Shown here piece after piece: positions 39,582 to 46,583 of a stretch of DNA of 64,000 nucleotides. This DNA is from Verrucomicrobiia bacterium (GTDB taxonomy: Bacteria > Verrucomicrobiota > Verrucomicrobiia > Opitutales > Opitutaceae), in assembly GCA_011525695.1 (NCBI GenBank), contig WYBX01000081.1:30153-94152 (forward strand), written 5' to 3'. The position numbers were made by a program, and so were the translations under genes. The stretch's first letter is position 1. Each line of letters begins with the position of its first letter. Under the pieces are notes generated by a model. That model searched no databases. It worked only from the letters and a program-made list of their open reading frames with translations, and was not told where the DNA came from.

Positions 39582-39657
39582 GCCAACATAGCTCAGTTGG
39601 TAGAGCAACGCTTTCGTAAAGCGTGGGTCGTCGGTTCAAATCCGACTGTTGGCTCCA
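39582..39657 (+). tRNA. tRNA-Thr (anticodon CGU)
   Basis: A full cloverleaf can be folded. The acceptor stem is GCCAACA/TGTTGGC, the D arm GCTC...GAGC, the anticodon stem ACGCT/AGCGT with loop TTCGTAA (anticodon CGT in DNA, reading ACG), and the T arm GTCGG-TTCAAAT-CCGAC. The CCA end is encoded. It is intact. tRNA genes are frequent integration sites, and an integrase gene lies beside it. Confidence 0.97.
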
Positions 39658-39758
39658 GCTTCAGGCCGCGCCCCGGCCCGCCCTTTCCGCAACCGGCAGT
39701 CCCATCATCACTGCCAGGCGGCGAATCGCTGCTGCCCGAAATTGGCCCAACTCCAGCA

Positions 39759-39842
39759 AGCGGCCGGACGCCGCTTCCACGAATCCTGCCAAAGGACGGG
39801 CCGCTTCCACAAACCCCGCCAAGCGACGGATGCCGCTCCCAC
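39759..39842. repeat. Three degenerate copies of a short GC repeat (GCCGCTTCCAC family)
   Basis: Three spaced units end in GCCGCTTCCAC or GCCGCTCCCAC (39761-39780, 39788-39810, 39818-39842). The same family, usually as palindromes such as GTGGAAGCGGCGTCACGCCGC, recurs at about 45949, 46446, 55443, 55538, 58229 and 61679. It begins right after tRNA-Thr; I noticed no copy to the left of it. Otherwise 39658-39955 has no gene. Confidence 0.6.
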
Positions 39843-39955
39843 GGATGTCATGTCCTTCGTGAAATGTTCGGATTGATGCCCTTTCCTGGGATCACTACCC
39901 TCGCAGCGAAGTTCCAGCGCGCTGCGCCACCCGGGATTTCCATTCTCCGCCTTCA

Positions 39956-41524
39956 ATGAACCGAAAACCTGCGGAACCAACCCGGCCGCCTACACGCCGG
40001 GAAACTGCGTCCTTGAACCGCGTCATCCGATCCACCGCCGCCGGATTGTCGCTCTTCGTCACGGCAGCATGGTCGCTGGCTGCGGGCCCTTCGGAAAGGG
40101 TCCGGGAATCCGCCGTGGCCGGCTTGTTTTATCCGGCCAATCCATCCGTGCTGGCGCGGACGATCGACCGCCTCCTCGACGCCGGCAGCACCCCAGCGCC
40201 ACCCGGCGCACTCAAGGCGCTGATCTGCCCGCATGCCGGCTATGCGTATTCCGGCCCCGTCGCCGCCGCCGGATTCCGGCTGCTCCGCGGCAGCGACTTC
40301 GACACCGCGATCATCCTCGCGCCCAGCCATTATGCCTGGGTGGAGGCCGGATCGGTCACGGATGCCGACGTGTTTCGGACGCCGCTGGGCGACGCCACGA
40401 TCTCGCCGATGGCGCGGCAGCTTGCGCAGATCCGACCCTTTGCGCTCGAGCCGGACTGCCGGGTCCAGCGGCCCGGCTGGGCCGCGCAATCCTCGCGAGG
40501 CGTGCCCAGCCGCGAAACCGCGAACAGCTGGGAGCACGCCGACGAGGTCGAGGTGCCCTTCCTGCAGCGAACGCTCCCAGAGGCGCAGCTGGTTCCGGTC
40601 GTGTGCGGCGAGATTGACGCGGCCGCGGCAGCACGGGCCCTCGATCGGGTGATCGACGACCGCACCGTGCTGATCGTCAGTTCCGATCTCAGCCACTACC
40701 ATGCCGATGAGCAGGCACGGGAACTCGATCACCGCTGCATCGAGGCCATTCTCCGGATCGATCCGGCGGCCATGGCGCGACAGGAGGCCTGTGGCCGCAC
40801 CCCCATCCTCACGCTGCTGCATCTGGCCGGCTCCCGGAGCTGGAAGGCGCAGCTGCTCGATTATCGGCACAGCGGCGACACATCCGGCGACAAGTCACGG
40901 GTTGTCGGATACGCCGCGATTGCGTTTTACGCTCCGGAAGGGCAGGAGGGCACGCTCTCCGCCGCCGAGCGCCGCTGGCTGCTCGATCTCGCCCGCAAGT
41001 CCGTGGACCTGGCGGTCGCCGGCAAGCCGCCGCCCGAAGTCGCTCCCGCCGACGTCGGGCCGGCGCTGACCAGGTCGCAGGCGTGCTTCGTCACCCTCAC
41101 CAAGCGTGGCGCGCTGCGGGGTTGCATCGGGAACCTGATGCCGCAGCACGCCCTCTATCGTGGCGTCATCCAGAACGCCGTCAGCGCCGCACTCCGCGAC
41201 CCGCGGTTTCCTCCGGTGCGCCCGGACGAGGTGGCCCAACTGGAGATTGAGATCAGCGTGCTCACCGTGCCGGAGCCGCTCGCGTTCGCTTCGCCGGAGG
41301 ATTTGCTGGATCAGCTTCAGCCCCAGCGCGACGGCGTGATCCTGCAAATAGGATCCCGGGCCGCCACGTACCTGCCCCAGGTCTGGTCACAGCTGCCCGA
41401 CAAGGTCCGGTTTCTCGAAAGCCTGGCCGAAAAGGCCGGCTGCGATCCGAACGACTGGCGGGGTCGCGACGTTCGCGTCTCAACCTACCGGGTCGAGGTT
41501 TTTGGCGAATCGCGCGGAGAATGA
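39956..41524 (+). CDS. amrB-amrA: Fused MEMO-AMMECR1 protein of the AmmeMemoRadiSam system (B-A fusion)
   Basis: This 522-residue protein has a signal-like hydrophobic segment at about 28-43 (STAAGLSLFVTAAWSLAAG). A MEMO domain follows at about 48-325, with candidate metal-site residues in CPHAGYAYSG, APSHYAWV, SSDLSHYHAD and ACGRTPILTLL. An AMMECR1 domain at about 335-515 has TLTKRGALRGCIGNL and LEIEISVLTVPEPL. In most genomes these are separate genes occurring with a radical SAM gene; the function is unknown. The human homologues are MEMO1 and AMMECR1. The fusion supports physical cooperation. The radical SAM partner is at 44207-45505. The hydrophobic N-terminus suggests export or membrane anchoring, unexpected for a family usually thought cytosolic. 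ATG 39956 is chosen. Confidence 0.9.
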   Translation: MNRKPAEPTRPPTRRETASLNRVIRSTAAGLSLFVTAAWSLAAGPSERVRESAVAGLFYPANPSVLARTIDRLLDAGSTPAPPGALKALICPHAGYAYSGPVAAAGFRLLRGSDFDTAIILAPSHYAWVEAGSVTDADVFRTPLGDATISPMARQLAQIRPFALEPDCRVQRPGWAAQSSRGVPSRETANSWEHADEVEVPFLQRTLPEAQLVPVVCGEIDAAAAARALDRVIDDRTVLIVSSDLSHYHADEQARELDHRCIEAILRIDPAAMARQEACGRTPILTLLHLAGSRSWKAQLLDYRHSGDTSGDKSRVVGYAAIAFYAPEGQEGTLSAAERRWLLDLARKSVDLAVAGKPPPEVAPADVGPALTRSQACFVTLTKRGALRGCIGNLMPQHALYRGVIQNAVSAALRDPRFPPVRPDEVAQLEIEISVLTVPEPLAFASPEDLLDQLQPQRDGVILQIGSRAATYLPQVWSQLPDKVRFLESLAEKAGCDPNDWRGRDVRVSTYRVEVFGESRGE

Positions 41525-41546
41525 CGGCAGCGGCGGCGCACCTGCC

Positions 41547-43676
41547 ATGAACCGGCGGCTGGTCTTGATCGCGGTTGGCACGCTCGGGGCCGCCGCCGTG
41601 GTGACGCAGCTCACGCTGCTGCGCGAACTGCCGCTGGCGTTCGCCGGCAATGAGCTCGTGCTCGGGGTCGCGCTGGGGCTGTGGCTGCTCCTCACCGGCG
41701 TCGGGACCCTGCTGGGCCGTGGCTCCGCCGATCGGGCGTCAGTGGCGTTCGTCGCCGGGTTCCTCGCCATCGCGCTGCTGCCGCTGGCGCAGCTGCTCGC
41801 CGTGCGCGGATTGCGCGAGGTCGTCTTCCCATACGGGGTGGTTCCCGGGCTGGCCGGGACCATGCTCGGCTGTGCCGCCGTGCTGCTCCCGTTCTGCCTG
41901 GTTTCGGGTGCGCTGCTGACGGTCGCGAGCAAGCTGATCAGCGGAGAGCACGAGGGCGCTGCGGTGGGACACGTGTACGCCGCGGATGCGGCTGGCAGCA
42001 TCGCCGGAGGGGTCGCGTTCAGCTTCATCTTGGTCGGTCGGGTCGATCACGTCACCCTGCTTTGTATCCAGGCGGTGGTGGCGCTGGGCATGGCGGCATC
42101 GCTGGCCGCCCGATTGCGTTGGCCGTTGGGGATCGTGGCCGCAGCGCTGGCGGCGGGGGCGATTGCCGTGATGACGGCGGCCTGGGATGTCGACGCGGTC
42201 TCGGAACAGTGGCGCCATCGTGGCACGGTCGTCACGCGCACGACATCACCCTACGGCCGGGTGGTGGTGACCCGCGAAGCCGGCCAGCTCACCTTCTTTG
42301 AAAACGGGGTTCCGGTGGTCACGAGCCCCGATCCGGCGGGGGCGGAGGAGGCGGCGCATTATGCCATGGCCCAACGGCCGGACGCCCGCGAGGTGCTCGT
42401 GATCGGAGGGGCGGTGTCAGGTGTCGCCCGCGAGGTGCTGCGCCACCCGGTGGCAGCGGTGACGGCCATTGAACTCGATCCACGTTTCGTTGCTTCGGGC
42501 CGCGAGTTGTTGCCGGGGAATTTTCAGGACCCGCGACTGAGGATCGTCCTGGACGATGGGCGGCGGTTCATCCGGCGCACCGCGGCCCGTTTTGACGTCA
42601 TCATCCTGGCCCTGCCGGATCCGTCGACGCTCCAGCTCAACCGGTTCTACACCGCGGAATTCTTCGCCATGGCCAAACGGGCGCTGGTGCCCGGAGGAGT
42701 GATTGGGTTCGGGCTCTCCCGTTACGAAAATTATGTCGGGCCGGAACTCGCCCGGCTGCTGAGTTCCGCCCACCGGACCCTGGCGGCTGAGTTTACCCAC
42801 GTGGTGATGATCCCCAGCGGGCGGGTGTATTTCCTCGGTTCCGACAAACCGTTGTCGCTGGACATTGCCGGGCACCTGGAGGAGTCGGGGCTCTCGTTGC
42901 AGCGGTTGAACCGCCATTATCTGCAGGCGACACTCGCCCCCGATCGCATCGCAGACCTCGAACGGGTGATCGACGCGGCGGCTGATCCGAACACCGACTT
43001 CTTCCCGCGATTATTTCACCATCACCTGCGGCACTGGTTGAGCCAGTTCGGGCCTGCAACCGCGGTTCCGGTGATGCTCATGATCCTCCTGGCCGCGGTT
43101 GGCCTGGTGGGTTCCGGAGCGGCGGCGCGAATCGTCTTCTCGGCCGGGTTCGCCGGCACTGCCCTGCCCATCGTGATCCTGCTGGCAGTCCAAGTGTACT
43201 ACGGTTCGCTGTACCGGCAACTCGGGCTGGTCGTCACGCTGTTCATGGCCGGACTCGCCGCCGGCGCCGCGTGGATGAATCGCCGCGCCGTGCCGGCCTT
43301 TCCGCTCCGGTCGCTGGCCCGACTTGGACTGGCGGTGGCACTGGCCGCTGCCGTGCTGCCATGGCTGCTGGGAATCTTGCCCGGCGGATCGGTGGACGGA
43401 ACGGGTGGCCTCGGGGGGCAGGTCCTGCTCCTGGCGATCGCCTTCGGGCTCGCCGCGGTCATCGGCGCGCAATTTCCGCTGGCCGGTCATGCTGTCCGCG
43501 GATCCGCGCCGGAAGCGGTCGCATCGCGGCTCTTCGTCGCCGATTTCGTTGGGGCCGCGCTTGGAGCCCTGATGGTGAGCACCTGGCTGCTGCCCCGGGC
43601 CGGGCTCACGACCGTCTGCATCCTCACGGCTGGGTTGAACGCTGCGACTGCCGCGCTGGCAGCGTGTCGGACTTAG
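41547..43676 (+). CDS. Membrane-embedded spermidine-synthase-like protein with altered active site
   Basis: This 709-residue protein has about seven N-terminal helices (residues 5-230), a soluble spermidine synthase/methyltransferase domain (about 245-470), then further helices to the end. The soluble domain keeps TSPYGRVVVTREAGQL (SxYQ-like), VLVIGGAVSGVAREVL, VTAIELDPRF and VLDDGRRFIR. The canonical GGGDGG is GGAVSG, and the catalytic DSSDP motif is replaced by LALPDP, so classical aminopropyl transfer is doubtful. Fused transporter/spermidine synthase proteins are known but uncharacterised. The start at ATG 41547 is chosen; it lies 22 bases after the MEMO-AMMECR1 stop. It is probably co-transcribed with the AmmeMemoRadiSam genes. 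Confidence 0.8.
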   Translation: MNRRLVLIAVGTLGAAAVVTQLTLLRELPLAFAGNELVLGVALGLWLLLTGVGTLLGRGSADRASVAFVAGFLAIALLPLAQLLAVRGLREVVFPYGVVPGLAGTMLGCAAVLLPFCLVSGALLTVASKLISGEHEGAAVGHVYAADAAGSIAGGVAFSFILVGRVDHVTLLCIQAVVALGMAASLAARLRWPLGIVAAALAAGAIAVMTAAWDVDAVSEQWRHRGTVVTRTTSPYGRVVVTREAGQLTFFENGVPVVTSPDPAGAEEAAHYAMAQRPDAREVLVIGGAVSGVAREVLRHPVAAVTAIELDPRFVASGRELLPGNFQDPRLRIVLDDGRRFIRRTAARFDVIILALPDPSTLQLNRFYTAEFFAMAKRALVPGGVIGFGLSRYENYVGPELARLLSSAHRTLAAEFTHVVMIPSGRVYFLGSDKPLSLDIAGHLEESGLSLQRLNRHYLQATLAPDRIADLERVIDAAADPNTDFFPRLFHHHLRHWLSQFGPATAVPVMLMILLAAVGLVGSGAAARIVFSAGFAGTALPIVILLAVQVYYGSLYRQLGLVVTLFMAGLAAGAAWMNRRAVPAFPLRSLARLGLAVALAAAVLPWLLGILPGGSVDGTGGLGGQVLLLAIAFGLAAVIGAQFPLAGHAVRGSAPEAVASRLFVADFVGAALGALMVSTWLLPRAGLTTVCILTAGLNAATAALAACRT

Positions 43677-43955
43677 CTTCCGACTGTATCGGTCGGGAGG
43701 AAAGTGGGAAGCAACACGCTGCTGGTTTGCCTGCGGCATTTTTGCTTGTGGCGCCTTCCGCCGCGGTGGTCGCCTCTTGCCGCCCACTCAAACCATCCGA
43801 ACCATCTTTCCCAAAACCGCGCGCACGCGCGGAAACAAGCAGCCCGTCAGCAAGGCCCGCCAAGTTGCCGGAAAAATGGCATGAACGCTTGCTGCGCTCG
43901 ACTGCAAGTCCGACGGGCTGCTAGGCTGGCGGGCGGGCCGAACGTCTTGAATCCA

Positions 43956-44210
43956 ATGAGTTCCTTCTGCCTGAAGCTCGTGCGCTGGACCGGCTGGCTG
44001 CTGCTGCCCGTCGTGCTGGCATTCTTTGCGACGGGATACGCCATCAGCGCCCGCTATGGTTTTGGCGCCTTGGCCGACGAACGCACCGCGCTCGCCTGGC
44101 ACAAGTTCCTTCACGTCCCGCTCGCAATCCTGGTGGTGGCCCATGTCGTGCCCTCCCTCTACCTCGCGTTGGTGCGTTGGGGATGGGTCAAACCGCCGTC
44201 CAAGCCGTGA
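43956..44210 (+). CDS. Small two-helix His-rich membrane protein
   Basis: This 84-residue protein has two hydrophobic segments: WTGWLLLPVVLAFFATGYAI (about 11-30), and FLHVPLAILVVAHVVPSLYL (about 51-70). Three histidines are spaced H49, H53 and H63 in the second (AWHKFLH...VAH), reminiscent of haem-binding helices in cytochrome b-type or DUF4405-like proteins, although haem binding is unproven. Its stop overlaps the start of the radical SAM gene (GTGA), so the two are coupled. It may anchor or feed electrons to the radical SAM enzyme. The frame is open upstream, but the ATG at 43956 gives a compact protein. The preceding gap, 43677-43955, shows no other gene. Confidence 0.65.
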   Translation: MSSFCLKLVRWTGWLLLPVVLAFFATGYAISARYGFGALADERTALAWHKFLHVPLAILVVAHVVPSLYLALVRWGWVKPPSKP

Positions 44211-45505
44211 ACCTGCCCCGCCCCGAGCCCGCACGTCCACAGCGGCTGACCCGCCGGCAGGCACTCGCCTGCGGCGCCACGGGCTTCGCCACGCTGGCCA
44301 CCAGGAGCTCCGCTTCCTGGTTCCGGGACCTCTTCCCGTTCGGCGCCTCCCGGGACGCGCCCGCGGAAATCTTCAAGGGCGATGCACCCGACGACACGAC
44401 CTGGGAGTTGTGGCAGCGCCGCGGATGGGTCCGCGAAGCCGCCCATTACCTGAAGCACGACCGCAACGTCCAATGCAAGGTCTGCCCCAACAACTGCCTG
44501 CTTGCCCCGGGCGACCGGAGCCACTGCCGCAACAAGGTCAACCGGGACGGCGTCCTTTACACGATGGCGTATGGGAATCCGTGCACGTTCCACATCGATC
44601 CGGTCGAGAAGAAGCCGCTCTTCCACTTCCTGCCCGGCAGCCGCACGTTTTCGCTCGCGACCTCCGGCTGCGTCTTTCGCTGCCTCAACTGCCAGAACTG
44701 GGAAATTTCCCAAAAGAAGCCGGAGGAGACGAAGAGCGCTGCCGGCGCCGAGTTGCGGTTCCGGCCGCCGGTGCCGGCCACGCTCACCGCGGATGACATG
44801 GCCCGGCTGAGCCTCTTTCCGGACGACGTCGCCGCGGTGGCCGTCGCGCTGCGCTGCCCGTCGGTTTCCTACACCTATGCGGAGCCGACCGCATTTTATG
44901 AATACACGGCCGACTCCTGCCGCGCGGTCCGTGACCGCGGGCTGAAGAACATCATCGTCACCTGCGGCTCAATCGAGGAACGCGCGCTGCGCGAGCTTGC
45001 GCCCTTCGTCGACGCCGCGCACGTCGATCTCAAGGGATTCAGCGACGACATCTATTGGAAGCTGAATTCCGGCCGGCTGCAGCCGATCCTGCGGACGCTG
45101 GAAATCTACCGCGAGCTCGGAGTGTGGTTCGAGATCATCAACCTCGTGGTCCCCGGCTACACCGATGATCTCGATGGCATCCGCCGGATGTGCGGCTGGC
45201 TGGTGGAACATCTCGGGCCGGATCGACCGCTGCACTTTTCCCGCTTCCACCCGCAGCACCGGCTCGAGCACCTGCCAGCGACGCCCGTGCAGGTTCTCAT
45301 CGAGGCGCGTGCGATCGCGCGTTCCGCCGGGCTGCATTACGTTTACATCGGCAATGTTCCCGGACTCGCGGGAGCGGGCGACACCCTCTGCCCGCAGTGT
45401 GGCCGGACGATTGCCATGCGGGACATCTACGCGGTGACGCGGCTCGAGCTTGATGACGGCCGCTGCCGGCATTGTCGGACGCCGATTGCCGGAGTGTGGG
45501 TGTGA
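44207..45505 (+). CDS. amrS: AmmeMemoRadiSam system radical SAM enzyme with Tat-like N-terminus
   Basis: This protein has 432 residues from GTG 44207. A Tat-like segment (LTRRQALACGATGFATLA) opens the protein. A Cys-rich segment CKVCPNNCLLAPGDRSHC follows, then the [4Fe-4S]-SAM motif CVFRCLNC (CxxxCxxC). Further radical SAM strands are TYAEPTAFYEYT, NIIVTCGSIEER and HVDLKGFSDDIYWKL. The C-terminus is a zinc-ribbon-like tail with CPQCG and CRHC. Nearest characterised relatives are pyruvate formate-lyase activating enzymes; the product of this system is unknown. A radical SAM enzyme with an export signal is unusual. The 4-base overlap (GTGA) with the small membrane protein sets the start; ATG 44183 is an alternative. 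Confidence 0.92.
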   Translation: MNLPRPEPARPQRLTRRQALACGATGFATLATRSSASWFRDLFPFGASRDAPAEIFKGDAPDDTTWELWQRRGWVREAAHYLKHDRNVQCKVCPNNCLLAPGDRSHCRNKVNRDGVLYTMAYGNPCTFHIDPVEKKPLFHFLPGSRTFSLATSGCVFRCLNCQNWEISQKKPEETKSAAGAELRFRPPVPATLTADDMARLSLFPDDVAAVAVALRCPSVSYTYAEPTAFYEYTADSCRAVRDRGLKNIIVTCGSIEERALRELAPFVDAAHVDLKGFSDDIYWKLNSGRLQPILRTLEIYRELGVWFEIINLVVPGYTDDLDGIRRMCGWLVEHLGPDRPLHFSRFHPQHRLEHLPATPVQVLIEARAIARSAGLHYVYIGNVPGLAGAGDTLCPQCGRTIAMRDIYAVTRLELDDGRCRHCRTPIAGVWV

Positions 45506-45545
45506 TGGCGCCAGTTCACGGCGCAGGTTCCAGATAGCGCCATAA

Positions 45546-45579
45546 CCACTCATGTACCATGATCATGGTATATGAGTGG
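45546..45579. promoter_or_regulatory. 34-bp near-perfect palindrome
   Basis: The 17-base arms CCACTCATGTACCATGA and TCATGGTATATGAGTGG are complementary except for one G:T position, with no loop. It lies 41 bases after the radical SAM stop and 147 bases before the small HMA-like gene. It may be an operator for a large dimeric regulator, a cruciform site or a remnant of a mobile-element end. It carries no T-run and is not a terminator. Confidence 0.55.
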
Positions 45580-45725
45580 CTTTTGAGTCCCGACCGGCAA
45601 TTCCAGGAACAGACAATTGGGGAGAACCCGACCCGAATCCGCGGCAGGCAGGGCTCACACAAGCGCTGCCGCTGTCGAAAGGGAGGGTCGCACTCATCAT
45701 CGCGGCCCATCGATCCCACAAGCTC

Positions 45726-45941
45726 ATGTCGTCGAAACACCAAACCCGATTGAAAATCGCCAAGCTGGCCAGTGCCGAGGACACCGCGCCGATTGCGAAG
45801 GCGCTCGAGTCCATCCCAAGGGTAAAGTCAGTGACCGTGGATGCCGAGGCCAATGAGGCCGTGGTCGAGCACGAGGGCGCCGATGCGACCGAGATGACGT
45901 CGGCCGTCAAGCAGCAGGGCTATATCGCCATCGTCGAGTAG
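45726..45941 (+). CDS. Small HMA-fold-like protein lacking metal-binding cysteines
   Basis: This 71-residue protein has the beta-alpha-beta-beta-alpha-beta cadence of heavy-metal-associated domains (KIAKLASAEDTAPIAKALES, VKSVTVDAEANEAVVEHEG, TEMTSAVKQQGYIAIVE). The CxxC loop is replaced by SAEDTAP, so copper-type binding is not expected. Such Cys-less HMA proteins are widespread and unassigned. The ATG at 45726 is chosen; the longer open frame upstream runs over the palindrome and is probably non-coding. It follows the AmmeMemoRadiSam genes but may be independent. Confidence 0.6.
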   Translation: MSSKHQTRLKIAKLASAEDTAPIAKALESIPRVKSVTVDAEANEAVVEHEGADATEMTSAVKQQGYIAIVE

Positions 45942-45983
45942 CGGAGGTGGAAGCGGCAGCTTGCCGCTTTTGCAATCCCGGCT

Positions 45984-46413
45984 GCAACGTTCCGAACTTC
46001 GTACATGGAGGGCCGTGCTCCGTCACGGCCATGAAGTTCGATCCGCTGCGCAGAATAAATTTCCCACCGGTTTGTGGACGCCACGGAGGGCGTCCCTCCA
46101 TGAACGTGATTCCGACGGGAAATTGAGAACCGTGGATTAGAAATCCATTCATGGATGGTCCGGGTTCCGTCCTTCGCCGAGCCGTCGGCGGGCAGGCCGT
46201 CCCGGCCGCAACGTTCCGAACTTCGTACATGGAGGGCCGTGCTCCGTCACGGCCATGAAGTTCGATCCGCTGCGCAGAATAAACTTCCCACCGGTTTGTG
46301 GACGCCACGGAGGGCGTCCCTCCATGAACGTGATTCCGACGGGAAATTGAGAACTGTGGATTAGAAATCCATTCATGGATGGCCCCGGTTCCGTCCTTCG
46401 CCGAGCCGTCGGA
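45984..46413. repeat. Tandem long repeat, two copies, period 224 bp
   Basis: Copy 1 is 45984-46207 and copy 2 starts at 46208. They are nearly identical, differing at only a few positions, and begin GCAACGTTCCGAACTTCG. Each copy contains internal palindromes such as CACGGAGGGCGTCCCTCCATG. A related tandem with a 177-bp period is at about 52760-53064, sharing TTTCCCACCGGT, CGTGATTCCGACGGGAAATT and AAATCCATTCATGGA. It has no coding signature. Together with the next element it fills most of the 642-bp gap between the HMA-like and decarboxylase genes. Confidence 0.85.
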
Positions 46414-46457
46414 GGCGCCGCTCTTTAACGGGAAAGATCCGGCGGGACGCCGCTTCC

Positions 46458-46546
46458 ATGAGCGCCAACGGCGCGGCATCATCCCAGCCTGGGCCAACCG
46501 GCCCAGGGATCTCGCCGGACGGTCATGAGGGCTGAAAGCCCGATCC
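46458..46546 (-). repeat. Three-hairpin intergenic repeat, copy A
   Basis: In minus orientation the order is TCGGGCTTTCAGCCCT, then CCTGGGCCGGTTGGCCCAGG, then GCGCCGTTGGCGCT: three consecutive small hairpins. Copies B (51962-52042) and C (58128-58210) have the same order and spacing on the plus strand. It resembles a REP-type or MITE-like element. Confidence 0.8.
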
Positions 46547-46583
46547 ATCAGCTCGCGTACCTTCGTGCTGAATCGAGGAAACT

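Noticed and set aside
39630..39657. Direct repeat of the tRNA-Thr 3' end marking the far side of an island
   Set aside because: Reading the window I found only chance matches of about 10 bases (for example TGGAGCCAAC near 4166, within coding sequence). If an island exists its other end lies outside the window or the site has decayed.
45984..46413. CRISPR array
   Set aside because: There are only two units of 224 bp, nearly identical throughout with no variable spacers, and no cas genes nearby.
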